A DNA stretch of 60,676 nucleotides from Bacteroidota bacterium (GTDB lineage Bacteria; Bacteroidota; Bacteroidia; Bacteroidales; Prolixibacteraceae), in NCBI GenBank assembly GCA_029265715.1, contig JAJUGZ010000013.1:1-60676 (forward strand), in the 5' to 3' direction. The position numbers were made by a program, and so were the translations under genes. This document shows, in pieces, positions 1 through 10,021 of the stretch (within the stretch, counting starts at the first letter, position 1; each line of letters starts with the position of its first letter). The notes under the pieces were generated by a model. That model made no database searches. It was not told the DNA's origin and saw only the letters and a program-made list of their open reading frames with translations.

Positions 1-346
1 AAATATTGATAATTCCACAATAGGCATTTAACTGATTGTTTTTCAAGTAATCCAATTTCCAGGCCGGATGTTCTCGATTAAAAACAAAGACATCTGAGTG
101 CATACTGAAAATCAACAGGTCGGAGGCAACTTTCAGCTCTGCCTCAAACAACGCCTTTTCCGAATAAACAGGCAAAACCTCTTCTGCCACCTTATCTTTC
201 AGGATATTCCGGTATTCAACACTCAAATCCTTTAAAACGTCTTTCAGTAAATTGAACGTGGCTAACGTTTGCCTGTAAACAGCCAGTTTGGTACTCGATT
301 TGATAATCAAATCCTGCAAATGACCATTGGTTGATGGGTCAGTCAT
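1..346 (-). CDS. Conserved-looking hypothetical protein, C-terminus cut off by window edge
   Basis: An open frame of 115 codons runs from an ATG at 346 off the left edge without a stop. The visible part has no signal peptide or membrane span. It reads as soluble and helical, with a charged segment around residues 35-75 and a WKLDYL motif at about 96-101. It starts 31 bases beyond the terminator hairpin that closes proS on the same strand, so it is probably a separate transcription unit. I do not recognise the family. The frame, codon use and length support a real gene. Confidence 0.65.
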   Translation of the reverse strand, partial: MTDPSTNGHLQDLIIKSSTKLAVYRQTLATFNLLKDVLKDLSVEYRNILKDKVAEEVLPVYSEKALFEAELKVASDLLIFSMHSDVFVFNREHPAWKLDYLKNNQLNAYCGIINI

Positions 347-376
347 GGGAATAAGTTTTTTGTTCTCCTAAAAATA

Positions 377-407
377 AGAAAAGCAGTCTGATCAAGACTG
401 CTTTTCT
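377..407 (-). terminator. Intrinsic terminator of proS
   Basis: A perfect 13-bp inverted repeat (arms 377-389 and 395-407, loop GATCA) lies 19 bases after the proS stop. Read on the minus strand, the distal arm ends in a T-rich run. Confidence 0.8.
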
Positions 408-425
408 GCTCTATGATATCAAATA

Positions 426-1901
426 TTAATACGCAATTGCAAACAAAACCCGCCCCTTCGATGGTTTTCCCGAATAAATACAGGTTCCTTCTTCCGGAAC
501 CTGGTCAAACGGGATACAGCGAATCGTCGCTTTGGTTTCTTCTTTAATGCGCTGCTCTGTTTCACTGGTCCCATCCCAGTGTGCCAGAACAAAACCACCT
601 TTGTTTTTCAGAACTTCTTTAAATTCGTCATACGAATCAACTTTGGTAGTCAGTTCGGTTCTTCGGGCCAATGCCTTATTAAAAATATTCGTTTGAATAT
701 CTTCCAGCAAATTCAGAATGTATTCATCAATACGATCCAAGGCAACAACTTCCTTCGTTAATGTATCACGACGGGCAACCTCGCCGGTTCCGTTCTCCAG
801 GTCGCGCGGCCCGATGGCAATGCGCACAGGAACACCTTTTAATTCATATTCTGCAAATTTCCATCCCGGTTTTTTGGTATCGTTGTTGTCGAATTTCACT
901 GAAATTCCGCGAGCCTTCAGTTTAGCTGTAATTTCCTTTACTTTTTCTGAAATGGCATCCAACTGCTCCATTTGTTTGTAAATTGGGACGATAACAACCT
1001 GATAAGGAGCCAACTTGGGAGGAAGGACCAACCCGTTATCGTCTGAATGGGCCATAATCAATGCCCCCATCAACCGGGTTGAGACACCCCACGAAGTAGC
1101 CCAGACATAATCCTCAATTCCTTCACGGGTTGCAAACCGCACATCGAAGGCTTTAGCGAAATTTTGCCCCAAAAAATGCGATGTCCCGGCCTGCAAAGCC
1201 TTTCCGTCCTGCATCATGGCCTCAATACAATATGTTTCAAGTGCGCCAGCAAAACGCTCGTTGGCCGATTTGGCGCCTTTTACAACCGGAACGGCCATAT
1301 ATTTTTCAGCAAATTCAGCATAAACATTCACCATACGCTCAGTCTCTTCCAAAGCTTCCTCTCTTGTGGCATGAGCCGTATGACCTTCCTGCCACAAAAA
1401 TTCGGCTGTACGTAAGAACAAGCGGGTACGCATCTCCCAGCGAACCACATTAGCCCACTGATTACACAGAATGGGAAGATCGCGGTATGATTGAATCCAG
1501 TTCTTATAAGTACTCCAGATAATGGTTTCTGATGTCGGGCGAACAATTAATTCTTCTTCCAGCTTAGCCTCCGGATCAACAACAACTCCGGCCCCATCCG
1601 GATTATTTTTTAACCGGTAATGGGTTACAACGGCACACTCTTTGGCAAACCCTTCCACATGATCAGCTTCTTTGCTGAAAAAGGATTTTGGAATAAAAAG
1701 AGGAAAATAAGCGTTTACATGACCGGTTTCTTTAAACATACGATCCAGTTCTGCCTGCATTTTTTCCCAGATTGCATAACCGTATGGTTTGATAACCATG
1801 CAGCCCCGTACGGCCGAATTCTCAGCAAGGTCGGCTTTTACAACAAGATCGTTGTACCACTGAGAATAATTCTCACTCCGTGAAGTTAATTCTTTCGCCA
1901 T
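426..1901 (-). CDS. proS: Prolyl-tRNA synthetase, archaeal/eukaryotic type (ProS type 3)
   Basis: Charges tRNA-Pro with proline in the cytoplasm. The 491-aa length matches the short archaeal/eukaryotic-type ProS rather than the roughly 570-aa bacterial type with an inserted editing domain. Class II motifs are visible: motif 1 around residues 33-70, motif 2 ([15 protein letters not shown], about 153-167) and motif 3 ([14 protein letters not shown], about 270-283). An anticodon-binding domain follows, then the C-terminal extension ending in a terminal tyrosine that is typical of this subtype. ProS3 is the usual form in Bacteroidota, so it is not by itself evidence of recent transfer. The gene is monocistronic, with a terminator at 377-407. 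Confidence 0.97.
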   Translation of the reverse strand: MAKELTSRSENYSQWYNDLVVKADLAENSAVRGCMVIKPYGYAIWEKMQAELDRMFKETGHVNAYFPLFIPKSFFSKEADHVEGFAKECAVVTHYRLKNNPDGAGVVVDPEAKLEEELIVRPTSETIIWSTYKNWIQSYRDLPILCNQWANVVRWEMRTRLFLRTAEFLWQEGHTAHATREEALEETERMVNVYAEFAEKYMAVPVVKGAKSANERFAGALETYCIEAMMQDGKALQAGTSHFLGQNFAKAFDVRFATREGIEDYVWATSWGVSTRLMGALIMAHSDDNGLVLPPKLAPYQVVIVPIYKQMEQLDAISEKVKEITAKLKARGISVKFDNNDTKKPGWKFAEYELKGVPVRIAIGPRDLENGTGEVARRDTLTKEVVALDRIDEYILNLLEDIQTNIFNKALARRTELTTKVDSYDEFKEVLKNKGGFVLAHWDGTSETEQRIKEETKATIRCIPFDQVPEEGTCIYSGKPSKGRVLFAIAY

Positions 1902-1906
1902 TTCTC

Positions 1907-1914
1907 TATTTTTG
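1907..1914 (+). promoter_or_regulatory. Candidate -7 promoter box for the Tyr-rich lipoprotein
   Basis: TATTTTTG matches the Bacteroidota TAnnTTTG consensus. It lies 87 bases before the start at 2002. No clear -33 element was found. Confidence 0.35.
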
Positions 1915-2001
1915 GTATGGTATTTGCTTTTTTGTTATAGTTTTATTGGCTACAAAGAAAGCAAATATTATTTGAAAATATAAAAAACAGGAGGGTGTGT
2001 T

Positions 2002-3429
2002 ATGAAAGCAAAAGTTACAGTTATCACGGCCCTGGTATTTTTAGCAACTGCGTGTACAACCGGGACGTATGTAACAAGAACGTATGACGATGATATTTAT
2101 TTCTCCCCCGGAGATGTCCCGCCACCAGTTCTTGTTGAAGAAAATACCCCACCGGCAGATAACAAGAAAAAAGGCAATGCTGATTCGCAACTGATCGTCA
2201 GCAAAATTGACACCAACGAAGACGGGTCAAAAACCATGAACAACTACATTTATGGTTCGGATGATGCAAAGGCCTATACCAATGCCCAGCGTTACAACAT
2301 GGACCAAATGGAATTGACCGGCTCTGACACAACCGTTTATTACAACGACGACGATATCAAATACGTCATTAATAATTATTACGAAGGCGACGATTTGGAT
2401 TACGCATATCGTATCCGCCGTTTCTATAACCCGTTTTTCTACGATCCGTTCTACTGGGACAACTGGTATTATAGCCCGTATTACTCCTGGAACTGGGGCT
2501 GGAGCTGGAGTATTGGCTGGGGCTGGGATCCCTGGTACTATGGCTGGTACTCACCCTATTATTCATGGTATTATCCATACTACGGTGGGTTCTACTCTCC
2601 GTTCTATTATGGTGGCTATCCTTATTACTGGGATGGGTTCTACGGATATTATGGTGGTTACTACGACAGGCACATTGAAAAACGCAGAGGCACCAATTAT
2701 GTTCCGTCGAACAACAGACGCACAGACAGGTATACAACTGTTTCCGGAGGCGGTGGCGCAGTCATGAGCGGAACATTAAAAGGAGGTTCAACAGTAACTT
2801 CTAACGAAACCAGAAATGTTACCTCTATTGACAACAGCGGACATCCAAGGACCAGGATTGTTTCTGACGGTGACAACAAGAGCGCAACAATCATTGATAA
2901 CCGCAGAACAGAGGTTGGCGCCACCACAACAGAAAGACCGGTTCGGAACAGTACGACTTCGGTTCAGGAAGGTACTACAAGAAGAGCGTATACTCCATCA
3001 ACAACAAGCAGAACCTACGAACAGCAGGGTACAACCAGAGAACGAGCCTATACGCCAAGTTACAACAGACCAAGAGTAGTTAATCAATCAAATTATAACA
3101 CCTATTCGAGGCCAAGTACCTCTACCGAATACACTGCTCCGGGCACCAGAAGTACACAGACAAACAACTCTTACTCCAGACCGCAAAGCTCTTCGAGTTA
3201 CAAGCAAACTTATCGGTCGAGTACAACTATGGGAAGAAGTAACTCAGGTGGTGAGCGGACAAGAAGCAGCAGTTATTCCAGCAGTCCATCAAGAAGCTAC
3301 AACTCTTCGTCAGGCGATGGTGCTGTAAGAAGTTCAAGTTATTCAGCCCCTGCTTCGTCAGGAGGTAATTATGGAGGCTCCTCATCACACAGCTCTGGAG
3401 GTGGCGGCAATTCAGGAAGAAGACGTTAA
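2002..3429 (+). CDS. Tyr/Trp-rich lipoprotein with a Ser/Thr/Arg-rich low-complexity tail
   Basis: A 475-aa exported lipoprotein: an N-terminal signal ends in a lipobox-like LATAC with Cys18. Residues of roughly 135-225 are extremely rich in Tyr, Trp, Gly, Pro and Phe, with repeated YYSPYYSW-like units. The last 200 residues are Ser/Thr/Arg/Tyr low complexity and end GGNSGRRR. Such composition suggests a surface-exposed, possibly aggregating or glycosylated protein, but the function is unknown. Similar Bacteroidota proteins have, as I recall, been mislabelled vitellogenin-like. The start is well supported by an AGGAGGG Shine-Dalgarno at 1989-1995, six bases upstream, which is unusual in this window. 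The gene is divergent from proS and closed by a terminator at 3436-3488. Confidence 0.85.
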   Translation: MKAKVTVITALVFLATACTTGTYVTRTYDDDIYFSPGDVPPPVLVEENTPPADNKKKGNADSQLIVSKIDTNEDGSKTMNNYIYGSDDAKAYTNAQRYNMDQMELTGSDTTVYYNDDDIKYVINNYYEGDDLDYAYRIRRFYNPFFYDPFYWDNWYYSPYYSWNWGWSWSIGWGWDPWYYGWYSPYYSWYYPYYGGFYSPFYYGGYPYYWDGFYGYYGGYYDRHIEKRRGTNYVPSNNRRTDRYTTVSGGGGAVMSGTLKGGSTVTSNETRNVTSIDNSGHPRTRIVSDGDNKSATIIDNRRTEVGATTTERPVRNSTTSVQEGTTRRAYTPSTTSRTYEQQGTTRERAYTPSYNRPRVVNQSNYNTYSRPSTSTEYTAPGTRSTQTNNSYSRPQSSSSYKQTYRSSTTMGRSNSGGERTRSSSYSSSPSRSYNSSSGDGAVRSSSYSAPASSGGNYGGSSSHSSGGGGNSGRRR

Positions 3430-3435
3430 CCCAAT

Positions 3436-3488
3436 GAAAAACAGCCAAGAATATTTACAGATCCATGATCTTCTGATGGCTGTTTTTC
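3436..3488 (+). terminator. Terminator of the Tyr-rich lipoprotein gene
   Basis: A perfect 12-bp inverted repeat (3436-3447 and 3477-3488, arms GAAAAACAGCCA / TGGCTGTTTTTC) starts seven bases after the stop and ends in a T-rich run. Confidence 0.7.
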
Positions 3489-3649
3489 TTTAACCAGATT
3501 TGTTCAGAAAATCAAAATAATTGAATACAGAAAACAAAATCGTAAAATCAAGTCTTATGAAACAAACATGTTGCTTCACGGTACCCATGGTATGATGATA
3601 ATATCCGGCAACATGGAGTTCCATACTACTAAAAACAAATTATTATCGT

Positions 3650-5167
3650 ATGAAAAAGCTCATATATTCATTCGGACTCATTTTATTCTCCAGCGGACTT
3701 TTTGCGCAGGACATGGTGGATGCGCTGCGGTATTCTGATTTCAAATTATCCGGAACTGCTCGTTCTGCAGCCATGGGAAATGCATTTGGCTCTCTCGGCG
3801 GCGACTTCACTTCGCTAAGTATAAACCCCGCCGGTGCTGCGGTATATCGCTCAGGAGAATTTACATTGACTCCCTCTTTGGGGAAAGTATCAATCGATGG
3901 GACTTATCTGGGTACAACAGCCAATGATTCAAAATTTAATTTCGGGATAAACAACGTTGGGTATGTTGCTACAATTCCTACAGGTAAAAGCAGTGAATCA
4001 GGGCTGGTAAGCCTGAGTTTTGGCGTGGGATACAATAAACTGGCAGATTTTTCATCTCACAGCATTGTTATCGGAGAAAATTCAAATTCTTCATTATTGG
4101 ACTATTTTACCAGGTACATTGCGCAAAACAACCTTCAGCTGAACGATTTCAGCGACTATTACGAAGGGCTTGCTTATGATACCTATCTGATTAATTATGA
4201 CGCAAATGCCGGAGAGTTTTACAACGACATCACAGATGCCAATTTTGGACAAACACAACGTAAAACGTTCGAAAAATCAGGAAGTATCAACGAGTATGTT
4301 TTGTCATTTGCTGCAAATTTCAACCACAAGGTTTACGTTGGCGCAACCCTGGGAATCCAGGATCTTTATTACAAGGAAAAATCCAGTCTGTTTGAATACG
4401 ATGCAAAGAGAAACATTCCGTATTTCGACGATTTCACCTACAACTCCTATTTGAGAACAACCGGAACTGGTTATAACTTTAAGTTAGGTGTTATTTACAA
4501 ACCGACCAACGAACTACGATTAGGCTTGTCTGTACACACTCCTACATTTTTCAGCTTGCAGGACACCTACGATAATAGTATGTCCTCGTCCATTACCTAC
4601 GATGATGGAGTAACTGAACACTACGATTCGACTCCTCAGCGCATGGGAGAATTCAATTATAAATTGGAAACTCCGTTTAAAACGGTATTGAGCGGAGCCT
4701 ATGTGATTGGCAAAGCAGGATTGATCAGCGTTGACTATGAAATTGTTGACTATTCAAGCATCAAGCTGAGAGACGGCGACTACAACGAAGATTTCTATAC
4801 TCAAAACCAGGAAATTGAAAACTCTTACAAAACGGTAGGTAATCTTCATATTGGAGGTGAGTATCGTGTAAATTCGAATGTTTCACTGCGGGCCGGATAT
4901 GAAAACTATCCCAGTGTTTACAGTAGTCTGAACAACGGTGCCCCAACCGATTCAAAATACTGGACTGCTTCAGGAGGTATTGGGTTTAAACAAGGAAACT
5001 TTTTCCTCGATATGACTTATAAATATGCAAACGGCACTTCATACAGCGGTTTGTACCCAGGAGCTAACTATTCGAACTATAATTCCGGGGTATATTCTGG
5101 TTATAAGCTTGCCAAATTTGAAACAAACCGGAATAATTTCCTCGTAACTTTAGGGTTTAAATTTTAA
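3650..5167 (+). CDS. Outer-membrane beta-barrel protein, OmpP1/FadL-like
   Basis: A 505-aa protein with a signal peptide cleaved after LFAQ (about residue 20). The mature start has the GTARSAAMGNAFGSLGGD...SINPAGAA pattern typical of Bacteroidota FadL/OmpP1-like and PorV-like barrels. The rest alternates short beta-strands and ends with a terminal Phe (VTLGFKF), as expected of a barrel recognised by the BAM machine. The likely role is passage of hydrophobic compounds across the outer membrane, but the substrate cannot be read from sequence. It is monocistronic, with a strong terminator at 5189-5220. A PorV/PorQ-type secretion role is an alternative. Confidence 0.8.
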   Translation: MKKLIYSFGLILFSSGLFAQDMVDALRYSDFKLSGTARSAAMGNAFGSLGGDFTSLSINPAGAAVYRSGEFTLTPSLGKVSIDGTYLGTTANDSKFNFGINNVGYVATIPTGKSSESGLVSLSFGVGYNKLADFSSHSIVIGENSNSSLLDYFTRYIAQNNLQLNDFSDYYEGLAYDTYLINYDANAGEFYNDITDANFGQTQRKTFEKSGSINEYVLSFAANFNHKVYVGATLGIQDLYYKEKSSLFEYDAKRNIPYFDDFTYNSYLRTTGTGYNFKLGVIYKPTNELRLGLSVHTPTFFSLQDTYDNSMSSSITYDDGVTEHYDSTPQRMGEFNYKLETPFKTVLSGAYVIGKAGLISVDYEIVDYSSIKLRDGDYNEDFYTQNQEIENSYKTVGNLHIGGEYRVNSNVSLRAGYENYPSVYSSLNNGAPTDSKYWTASGGIGFKQGNFFLDMTYKYANGTSYSGLYPGANYSNYNSGVYSGYKLAKFETNRNNFLVTLGFKF

Positions 5168-5188
5168 TATAATTTTGGTTTTACTTGG

Positions 5189-5220
5189 AGCCGGTTGAAA
5201 TTCAACCGGCTTTTTTTTTT
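5189..5220 (+). terminator. Terminator of the FadL-like gene
   Basis: A 9-bp GC-rich stem (5189-5197 with 5203-5211, arms AGCCGGTTG / CAACCGGCT) is followed by ten T residues. Confidence 0.9.
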
Positions 5221-5306
5221 ACTAATACCCCCCATTGTTTCGTATTTATTTTCATTCTTCCTGTAAAATTAACCTCGCAGGTGTTTCTTTTAAACCATAC
5301 TTGCCA

Positions 5307-5314
5307 TAACTTCG
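5307..5314 (+). promoter_or_regulatory. Candidate promoter box of the DUF4954-nagB cluster
   Basis: TAACTTCG is one base from TAnnTTTG and lies 12 bases before the ATG at 5327. It is the only candidate before four overlapping genes. Confidence 0.35.
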
Positions 5315-5326
5315 TGAAGAGAATTT

Positions 5327-5629
5327 ATGACCTTTATGGAAAAATTTAAATCGGTTGATTACGAATCTTCTATCGCACTTTTTGAGAAAGCAGAACTTAC
5401 TGGCGACCGGCTCAAATTGGGAGAGCTTGCAACATCAAAATGGCTTCAGGCTCAAAACATTAATTTAGACGATGTGGTTGAATTTTCCAAAAGTCTTCCA
5501 GACTCAAAGATTTTTATTATTGGCGCCGGAGTTTCACAAGGGTTTTACATTTATTCTCAAAAACAAAAAACATGTTTTAAATTTGAGCACGAAATAGCTG
5601 AATTTAAACCAGGTAATATTGTTTTATGA
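5327..5629 (+). CDS. Hypothetical protein, first gene of a four-gene overlapping cluster
   Basis: A 100-aa soluble protein of unknown function with no signal peptide or membrane span. The C-terminal half has beta-rich segments (KIFIIGAGVSQGFYIY, about 67-82) followed by a charged tail. Its stop overlaps the methyltransferase start in an ATGA arrangement at 5626-5629, implying translational coupling. A second in-frame ATG at 5336 is an alternative start. The tight coupling suggests a role linked to the downstream methyltransferase, but nothing in the sequence names it. Confidence 0.7.
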   Translation: MTFMEKFKSVDYESSIALFEKAELTGDRLKLGELATSKWLQAQNINLDDVVEFSKSLPDSKIFIIGAGVSQGFYIYSQKQKTCFKFEHEIAEFKPGNIVL

Positions 5630-6360
5630 CGCAACCATATGATGACCCGATTGGGCGGGCCGTTTTCGACTACCACTTTCATCAAATCAACCAGCCGGTT
5701 ATTGTTCATTCTGACGATTTTGACGATGACGTCATTGAAACATCTTATCTCTTCAGAAGTTTCAGGCAAATGCCCCCCCTCGAAAAAAAAGCGCTTCAGC
5801 TATGCCGCGGAACTGTACTGGACGTAGGCGCCTGCGCAGGAGCTCATACCCTATATCTTCAAAACAAAGGGTTCGAGGTTTCAGCAATTGAAACGTCAGG
5901 CTTATGCTGTCAGGTTTTAACAGACTTGGGGGTGAAAGAAGTAATCAATCAGGATATTTTTGAGTATTCGGGAAAAACGTTTGACACCATCCTCTTGCTA
6001 ATGAACGGAACCGGAATAGCCGGAAATTTATTGGGATTAGACAACTTGTTTAAGCATCTGAAAACACTGTTAAATCCCGAGGGGCAAATCCTGATTGATT
6101 CGTCAGACCTCATTTTCCTGTACGAAGACGAAGATGGCTCAGCATTGATTGACCTGAATGCTGAAACATATTACGGTGAACTAACATTCCAGACCGAATA
6201 CCGCACATGGAAAGGGAAACCTTTCCCCTGGCTTTATGTCGATAAAGAAACCTTTCAGATGCTCGCCGAAAAAAATGGGTTTAAAATAAATGCGTTTTTT
6301 GATGGTACTCATTACGATTATTTAGCACAACTAACATTTTCAAATGGAAAAACAAACTAA
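5626..6360 (+). CDS. Class I SAM-dependent methyltransferase
   Basis: A 244-aa Rossmann-type methyltransferase. Motif I is clear at residues 65-76 (LDVGACAGAHTL), followed by an acidic residue at the end of strand 2 (VSAIETS). A motif II/III-like DTILLLMNGTG segment comes later, where the catalytic-loop position reads MNGTG. The substrate is unknown. It starts inside the previous gene (ATGA overlap), and its last 17 bases overlap the DUF4954 gene, so all three are probably translated from one mRNA. It could modify a small molecule handled by the cluster or a protein partner; the sequence does not decide. Confidence 0.85.
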   Translation: MTQPYDDPIGRAVFDYHFHQINQPVIVHSDDFDDDVIETSYLFRSFRQMPPLEKKALQLCRGTVLDVGACAGAHTLYLQNKGFEVSAIETSGLCCQVLTDLGVKEVINQDIFEYSGKTFDTILLLMNGTGIAGNLLGLDNLFKHLKTLLNPEGQILIDSSDLIFLYEDEDGSALIDLNAETYYGELTFQTEYRTWKGKPFPWLYVDKETFQMLAEKNGFKINAFFDGTHYDYLAQLTFSNGKTN

Positions 6361-8389
6361 CCCACCATACCGGGCATTGGCTGCAACAGAAATTGATATT
6401 CTGGAGCGGCAAGGGTGCTCCGGACAACTTCACCGCATTTTTGTAAAAACCGGATTCGACGCCCGTTTCGTAAAACAAGTCCACTTCTCGGGCGAAAACT
6501 ACCTGGGAGCCAACTCGTGTACAATCACATTTCCCGGAGGGGTCGAGAAACAGTGTGGCATCTACCAGGCCAGTCTGCACAATTGCACTGTTGGCGATCG
6601 GGTTTTTATTAATCAGGTGCATAATTATCTGGCGAATTACCACATTGAAGACGATGTCGTTATTGAGAATATTGAATGTTGTACTATCGACAGCCCCACC
6701 AGTTTTGGCAATGGGACCAAGGTGGCTGTTCTGGACGAAACCGGCGGGCGCCAGGTAATGATTTACGATAAATTGTCGGCCCATCTGGCCTATGTTATGG
6801 CCTTTTACAAACACCGGCAAAAGATGGTAAATGAACTTGAGGCCATGATTTCAGCCTATTCCGAATCGCTAAAAGCAGATTATGGGCTCATCGGGCACCA
6901 TTCAAAAATCAGGAATTGCCGGCAGATTGTGAATATGAAAATAGGGCCCTATTCGCAAGTCGACGGGGCAATCCGTCTAAAAAACGGAACGCTGAACAGC
7001 AATGAATTTGCCCCGGTTGTCATTGGACAGGCTACTATTGCCGAGAATTTCATCGCTTCCTCCGGCTCCGAAATTTCGGACGGGGCGATCGTCTCGAACT
7101 GCTTTGTCGGGCAAGGATGTATTTTGGGCAAACAATATTCGGCTGAAAACTCATTATTTTTTGCCAATTGCCAGGGTTTTCACGGCGAAGCTTGTTCGGT
7201 TTTCGGCGGCCCATACACGGTGACCCACCATAAATCGACGCTGCTGATCGCCGGTATGTTTTCATTTTGTAATGCCGGCAGCGGGTCGAACCAAAGCAAC
7301 CACATGTACAAATTGGGGCCCATCCACCACGGGATTGTTGAGCGCGGATCAAAAACAACAAGCGACTCGTACATTCTTTGGCCTGCAAAAATTGGAGCTT
7401 TCACACTGGTTATGGGCCGCCACTATAAAAATACCGATACCTCCGACCTCCCGTTTTCTTATTTAATCGAAAACAAAGACGAAAGTTGGATTGCACCAGG
7501 CGTAAACCTACGCAGTGTTGGTACGATCCGCGACGTCATGAAATGGCCCAAGCGTGACCGGAGAAATGACCCGGAAAAACTGGATTCAGTAAATTTTAAC
7601 CTGCTCAGCCCGTTCACAATTCAAAAAATGCTGAAAGGATGTGAGATACTCAGCAATTTACGCCAGGTTTCCGGAGAAACCACCGATGTTTTCGCTTATC
7701 ACAACACCCGCATCAGTAAAAACTCACTGACCAGAGGCCTTGATCTTTACGAAAAAGCAATCTATAAATTTCTGGGCAATTCGGTTATTTCCCGGATTGA
7801 AAGATGCGACGTACCAGATTTTCAGGAAATGCTTTCTTGCCTGAAGCCCAAACATGAAATTGGGCTTGGCGAATGGAGTGACCTTTCGGGATTGATTGCT
7901 CCCAAAAAAGAAATCAACCGGATATTGAAAAGTATCGAAATGCAGGAATTTGAAAGCCTTGCGGAAGTCGAGTCAGCCTTTAAAAAGCTGCACGCCAACT
8001 ATTACGATTATGAGTGGACATGGGCTGCCAACCTTCTTGAAGAGAGAACAGGTAAAAAAATCGAGGATTTATCGGTTTCTGATTTAATTTTGCTGATCGA
8101 GAAATGGAAAGACAGCGTAGTCAGTTTAGACCGGATGCTTTATGATGACGCAAAAAAGGAATTCCGGCTCGATGCAATGACCGGGTTTGGAACCGACGGC
8201 AACAAAGCAACGCAGAAACTCGATTTCGAAAACGTCAGGGGCAGTTTTGAAAACAATGCCTTTATTCAGGAAATCGTTGACCACATCCGGAGAAAAACAG
8301 AACTTGGCGACAAAATAGTTGCAAAACTTATTTCAATTAATACCACAAACAAAGAAAACAATGCGATTAATTATTCAACCGGATTATGA
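6344..8389 (+). CDS. DUF4954 family protein with left-handed beta-helix-like core
   Basis: A 681-aa soluble protein that I assign to DUF4954, a family seen in Bacteroidota and some spirochaetes. The central part (about residues 180-380) has hexapeptide-like repeats as in acyl- and nucleotidyltransferase left-handed beta-helices ([36 protein letters not shown]). The last 250 residues are mainly helical. By analogy it may bind or modify sugar nucleotides, but no activity is established to my knowledge. It overlaps the methyltransferase by 17 bases and nagB by 29 bases. Linkage to nagB hints at amino-sugar metabolism. Confidence 0.8.
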   Translation: MEKQTNPPYRALAATEIDILERQGCSGQLHRIFVKTGFDARFVKQVHFSGENYLGANSCTITFPGGVEKQCGIYQASLHNCTVGDRVFINQVHNYLANYHIEDDVVIENIECCTIDSPTSFGNGTKVAVLDETGGRQVMIYDKLSAHLAYVMAFYKHRQKMVNELEAMISAYSESLKADYGLIGHHSKIRNCRQIVNMKIGPYSQVDGAIRLKNGTLNSNEFAPVVIGQATIAENFIASSGSEISDGAIVSNCFVGQGCILGKQYSAENSLFFANCQGFHGEACSVFGGPYTVTHHKSTLLIAGMFSFCNAGSGSNQSNHMYKLGPIHHGIVERGSKTTSDSYILWPAKIGAFTLVMGRHYKNTDTSDLPFSYLIENKDESWIAPGVNLRSVGTIRDVMKWPKRDRRNDPEKLDSVNFNLLSPFTIQKMLKGCEILSNLRQVSGETTDVFAYHNTRISKNSLTRGLDLYEKAIYKFLGNSVISRIERCDVPDFQEMLSCLKPKHEIGLGEWSDLSGLIAPKKEINRILKSIEMQEFESLAEVESAFKKLHANYYDYEWTWAANLLEERTGKKIEDLSVSDLILLIEKWKDSVVSLDRMLYDDAKKEFRLDAMTGFGTDGNKATQKLDFENVRGSFENNAFIQEIVDHIRRKTELGDKIVAKLISINTTNKENNAINYSTGL

Positions 8390-9188
8390 GACAGCAACCC
8401 GATGGGCAGCAAATTATATTGCCCGCAAAATTGAGCTGGCTCAGCCGACCGAAAAAAAACCTTTTGTATTGGGACTTCCTACAGGCTCATCGCCGTTGGG
8501 CATTTACAAAGAATTGATTTTACTTTACAAAGCGGGGAAAGTCTCATTTAAACATGTCATTACGTTCAACATGGACGAGTATGTAGGGATCCCGAAAGAT
8601 CACCCACAAAGTTACCATACGTTTATGTGGACAAATTTCTTCAATCACATCGATATTCCTGAAGCCAATGTGAACATCCTGAACGGGAATGCCCCTGACA
8701 TTAAAAAAGAGTGCCAAGACTACGAAGACAAGATGAAGGCTGTTGGCGGAATCGATCTTTTTCTGGGTGGAATTGGCCCCGATGGACATATTGCCTTCAA
8801 TGAACCGGGATCGTCGCTGGTTTCACGCACCCGCGACAAAGAATTGACTTACGACACCAAGGTTGCCAACTCGCGCTTTTTCGAGGGCAACGTCGATAAA
8901 GTACCTGCTTCGGCCCTGACCGTAGGTGTTGGCACCGTTATGGATTCGAAAGAAGTGCTGATTATTGTTAATGGGTACAATAAAGCCCGAGCCTTACAAC
9001 ATGCGATAGAAGAAGGAGTTAACCACATGTGGACAATCAGCGCACTGCAATTGCACCCGAAAGGAATGATTGTTTGCGATGAGCCAGCAACCTACGAATT
9101 GAAAGTTGGTACGTACAAATATTTTAAAGACATTGAAAAAAACAATCTTGACCCGGAGAGTCTGAAAAATTCTTCTCTTGTCTGGTAG
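8361..9188 (+). CDS. nagB: Glucosamine-6-phosphate deaminase
   Basis: Converts glucosamine 6-phosphate to fructose 6-phosphate and ammonia, the last step of amino-sugar catabolism. The start at 8361 (MRLI) was chosen over an in-frame upstream ATG at 8319 because it aligns with E. coli NagB from residue 1 and gives 275 aa, near the family norm of about 266. Catalytic residues fall at E. coli positions: Asp72 in NMDEYVG, then Asp141, His143 and Glu148 in [11 protein letters not shown]. The start lies inside the DUF4954 gene (29-base overlap), so translation is probably coupled. The transcript ends at the hairpin at 9218-9257. Confidence 0.96.
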   Translation: MRLIIQPDYETATRWAANYIARKIELAQPTEKKPFVLGLPTGSSPLGIYKELILLYKAGKVSFKHVITFNMDEYVGIPKDHPQSYHTFMWTNFFNHIDIPEANVNILNGNAPDIKKECQDYEDKMKAVGGIDLFLGGIGPDGHIAFNEPGSSLVSRTRDKELTYDTKVANSRFFEGNVDKVPASALTVGVGTVMDSKEVLIIVNGYNKARALQHAIEEGVNHMWTISALQLHPKGMIVCDEPATYELKVGTYKYFKDIEKNNLDPESLKNSSLVW

Positions 9189-9217
9189 TAGAATCAGTTT
9201 TTGAAAATATCTTGTCG

Positions 9218-9257
9218 AAGACGGAGCTCAAAATTTCTTGAATTCCGTCTTTTTTTG
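9218..9257 (+). terminator. Terminator of the DUF4954-nagB cluster
   Basis: Stem AAGACGGA / TCCGTCTT (9218-9225 with 9244-9251) followed by a T run. Confidence 0.75.
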
Positions 9258-9268
9258 TGACCAAAAGT

Positions 9269-9276
9269 TACCTTCG
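9269..9276 (+). promoter_or_regulatory. Candidate promoter box of DUF2490 gene 1
   Basis: TACCTTCG (TAnnTTTG with one change) lies 17 bases before the ATG. Upstream TTTTTTGT at 9251-9258 is ten bases away, an arrangement also present before 46571. Confidence 0.4.
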
Positions 9277-9293
9277 CACAAAAAATCAAACCT

Positions 9294-9944
9294 GTGAAAA
9301 ACTTTCTTTTTGTCTTATTGCTGTTCTTTTCCACAGTCTGGGCATTTGCCCAAGACAATGAACCAGAAACATATTTCTGGAACACAACCAGCCTTTCAGG
9401 TTCGATTCATGAAAGATACAAATTTGTTTTTGGCCAGAAGATTCACTACAACCTAAATAATAACAAGTTGGAATACAGCCATTTCGACATGGCATGTTAC
9501 AAACAAATCTCATCGCACATTACGCTTGGGGCGGGGTTCAGAAATACCTATAGTAAAAAATCGTATGGCTGGCAAAACGAGCTTCGCTATATGGCTTACG
9601 GTATTTATTCCGGACAACTGAATGAGATAAAAACCCAAATAACAAACAGGCTTGAATACCGGACATTTGACATTGGAAAATCTCATTACCGATACTATAA
9701 CAAACTAAATGTCGAATTTCCATTAAGCGTTTCGGCCCATAACCTGAAACCCTATCTGACAGAAGAGCTCTTCATCAAGCTGAACGATGAAAATCTTCAC
9801 CTCGTTCGCTGGTATGCCGGCTTCTACCTTTTAGATACCAAACACGTTCAGTCTGACTTGTTTTATTGCTACAACATACAGAAAAGTTGGCCCCGGTGGA
9901 CCCGTGCGAATGTGGTTGGGCTAAATCTCCGGTTTGTAATTTAA
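9294..9944 (+). CDS. DUF2490 family outer-membrane beta-barrel protein
   Basis: A 216-aa protein with a signal peptide cleaved after VWAFAQ. The mature part consists of alternating amphipathic beta-strands (for example EYSHFDMACYKQISSHITLGAGFRN, shown here in part as HITLGAGFRN) and ends in a hydrophobic strand, as in the DUF2490 barrel family. Its function is unknown. It has its own promoter-like box and stands alone between nagB and a convergent outer-membrane gene. A second DUF2490 member lies at 35577-36218 in a polyphosphate-type operon. Confidence 0.75.
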   Translation: MKNFLFVLLLFFSTVWAFAQDNEPETYFWNTTSLSGSIHERYKFVFGQKIHYNLNNNKLEYSHFDMACYKQISSHITLGAGFRNTYSKKSYGWQNELRYMAYGIYSGQLNEIKTQITNRLEYRTFDIGKSHYRYYNKLNVEFPLSVSAHNLKPYLTEELFIKLNDENLHLVRWYAGFYLLDTKHVQSDLFYCYNIQKSWPRWTRANVVGLNLRFVI

Positions 9945-10021
9945 CGTGAGAACATAATACAAACGGGATAACGTACAATGTAATGCGCCTGCCACCTCGC
10001 TTACTATGATCAGGATCCCTG

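Noticed and set aside
5327-6360. The small gene plus methyltransferase as a toxin-antitoxin pair
   Set aside because: The second protein is a normal class I methyltransferase and the overlap continues into two further genes; nothing in the first resembles a known antitoxin.
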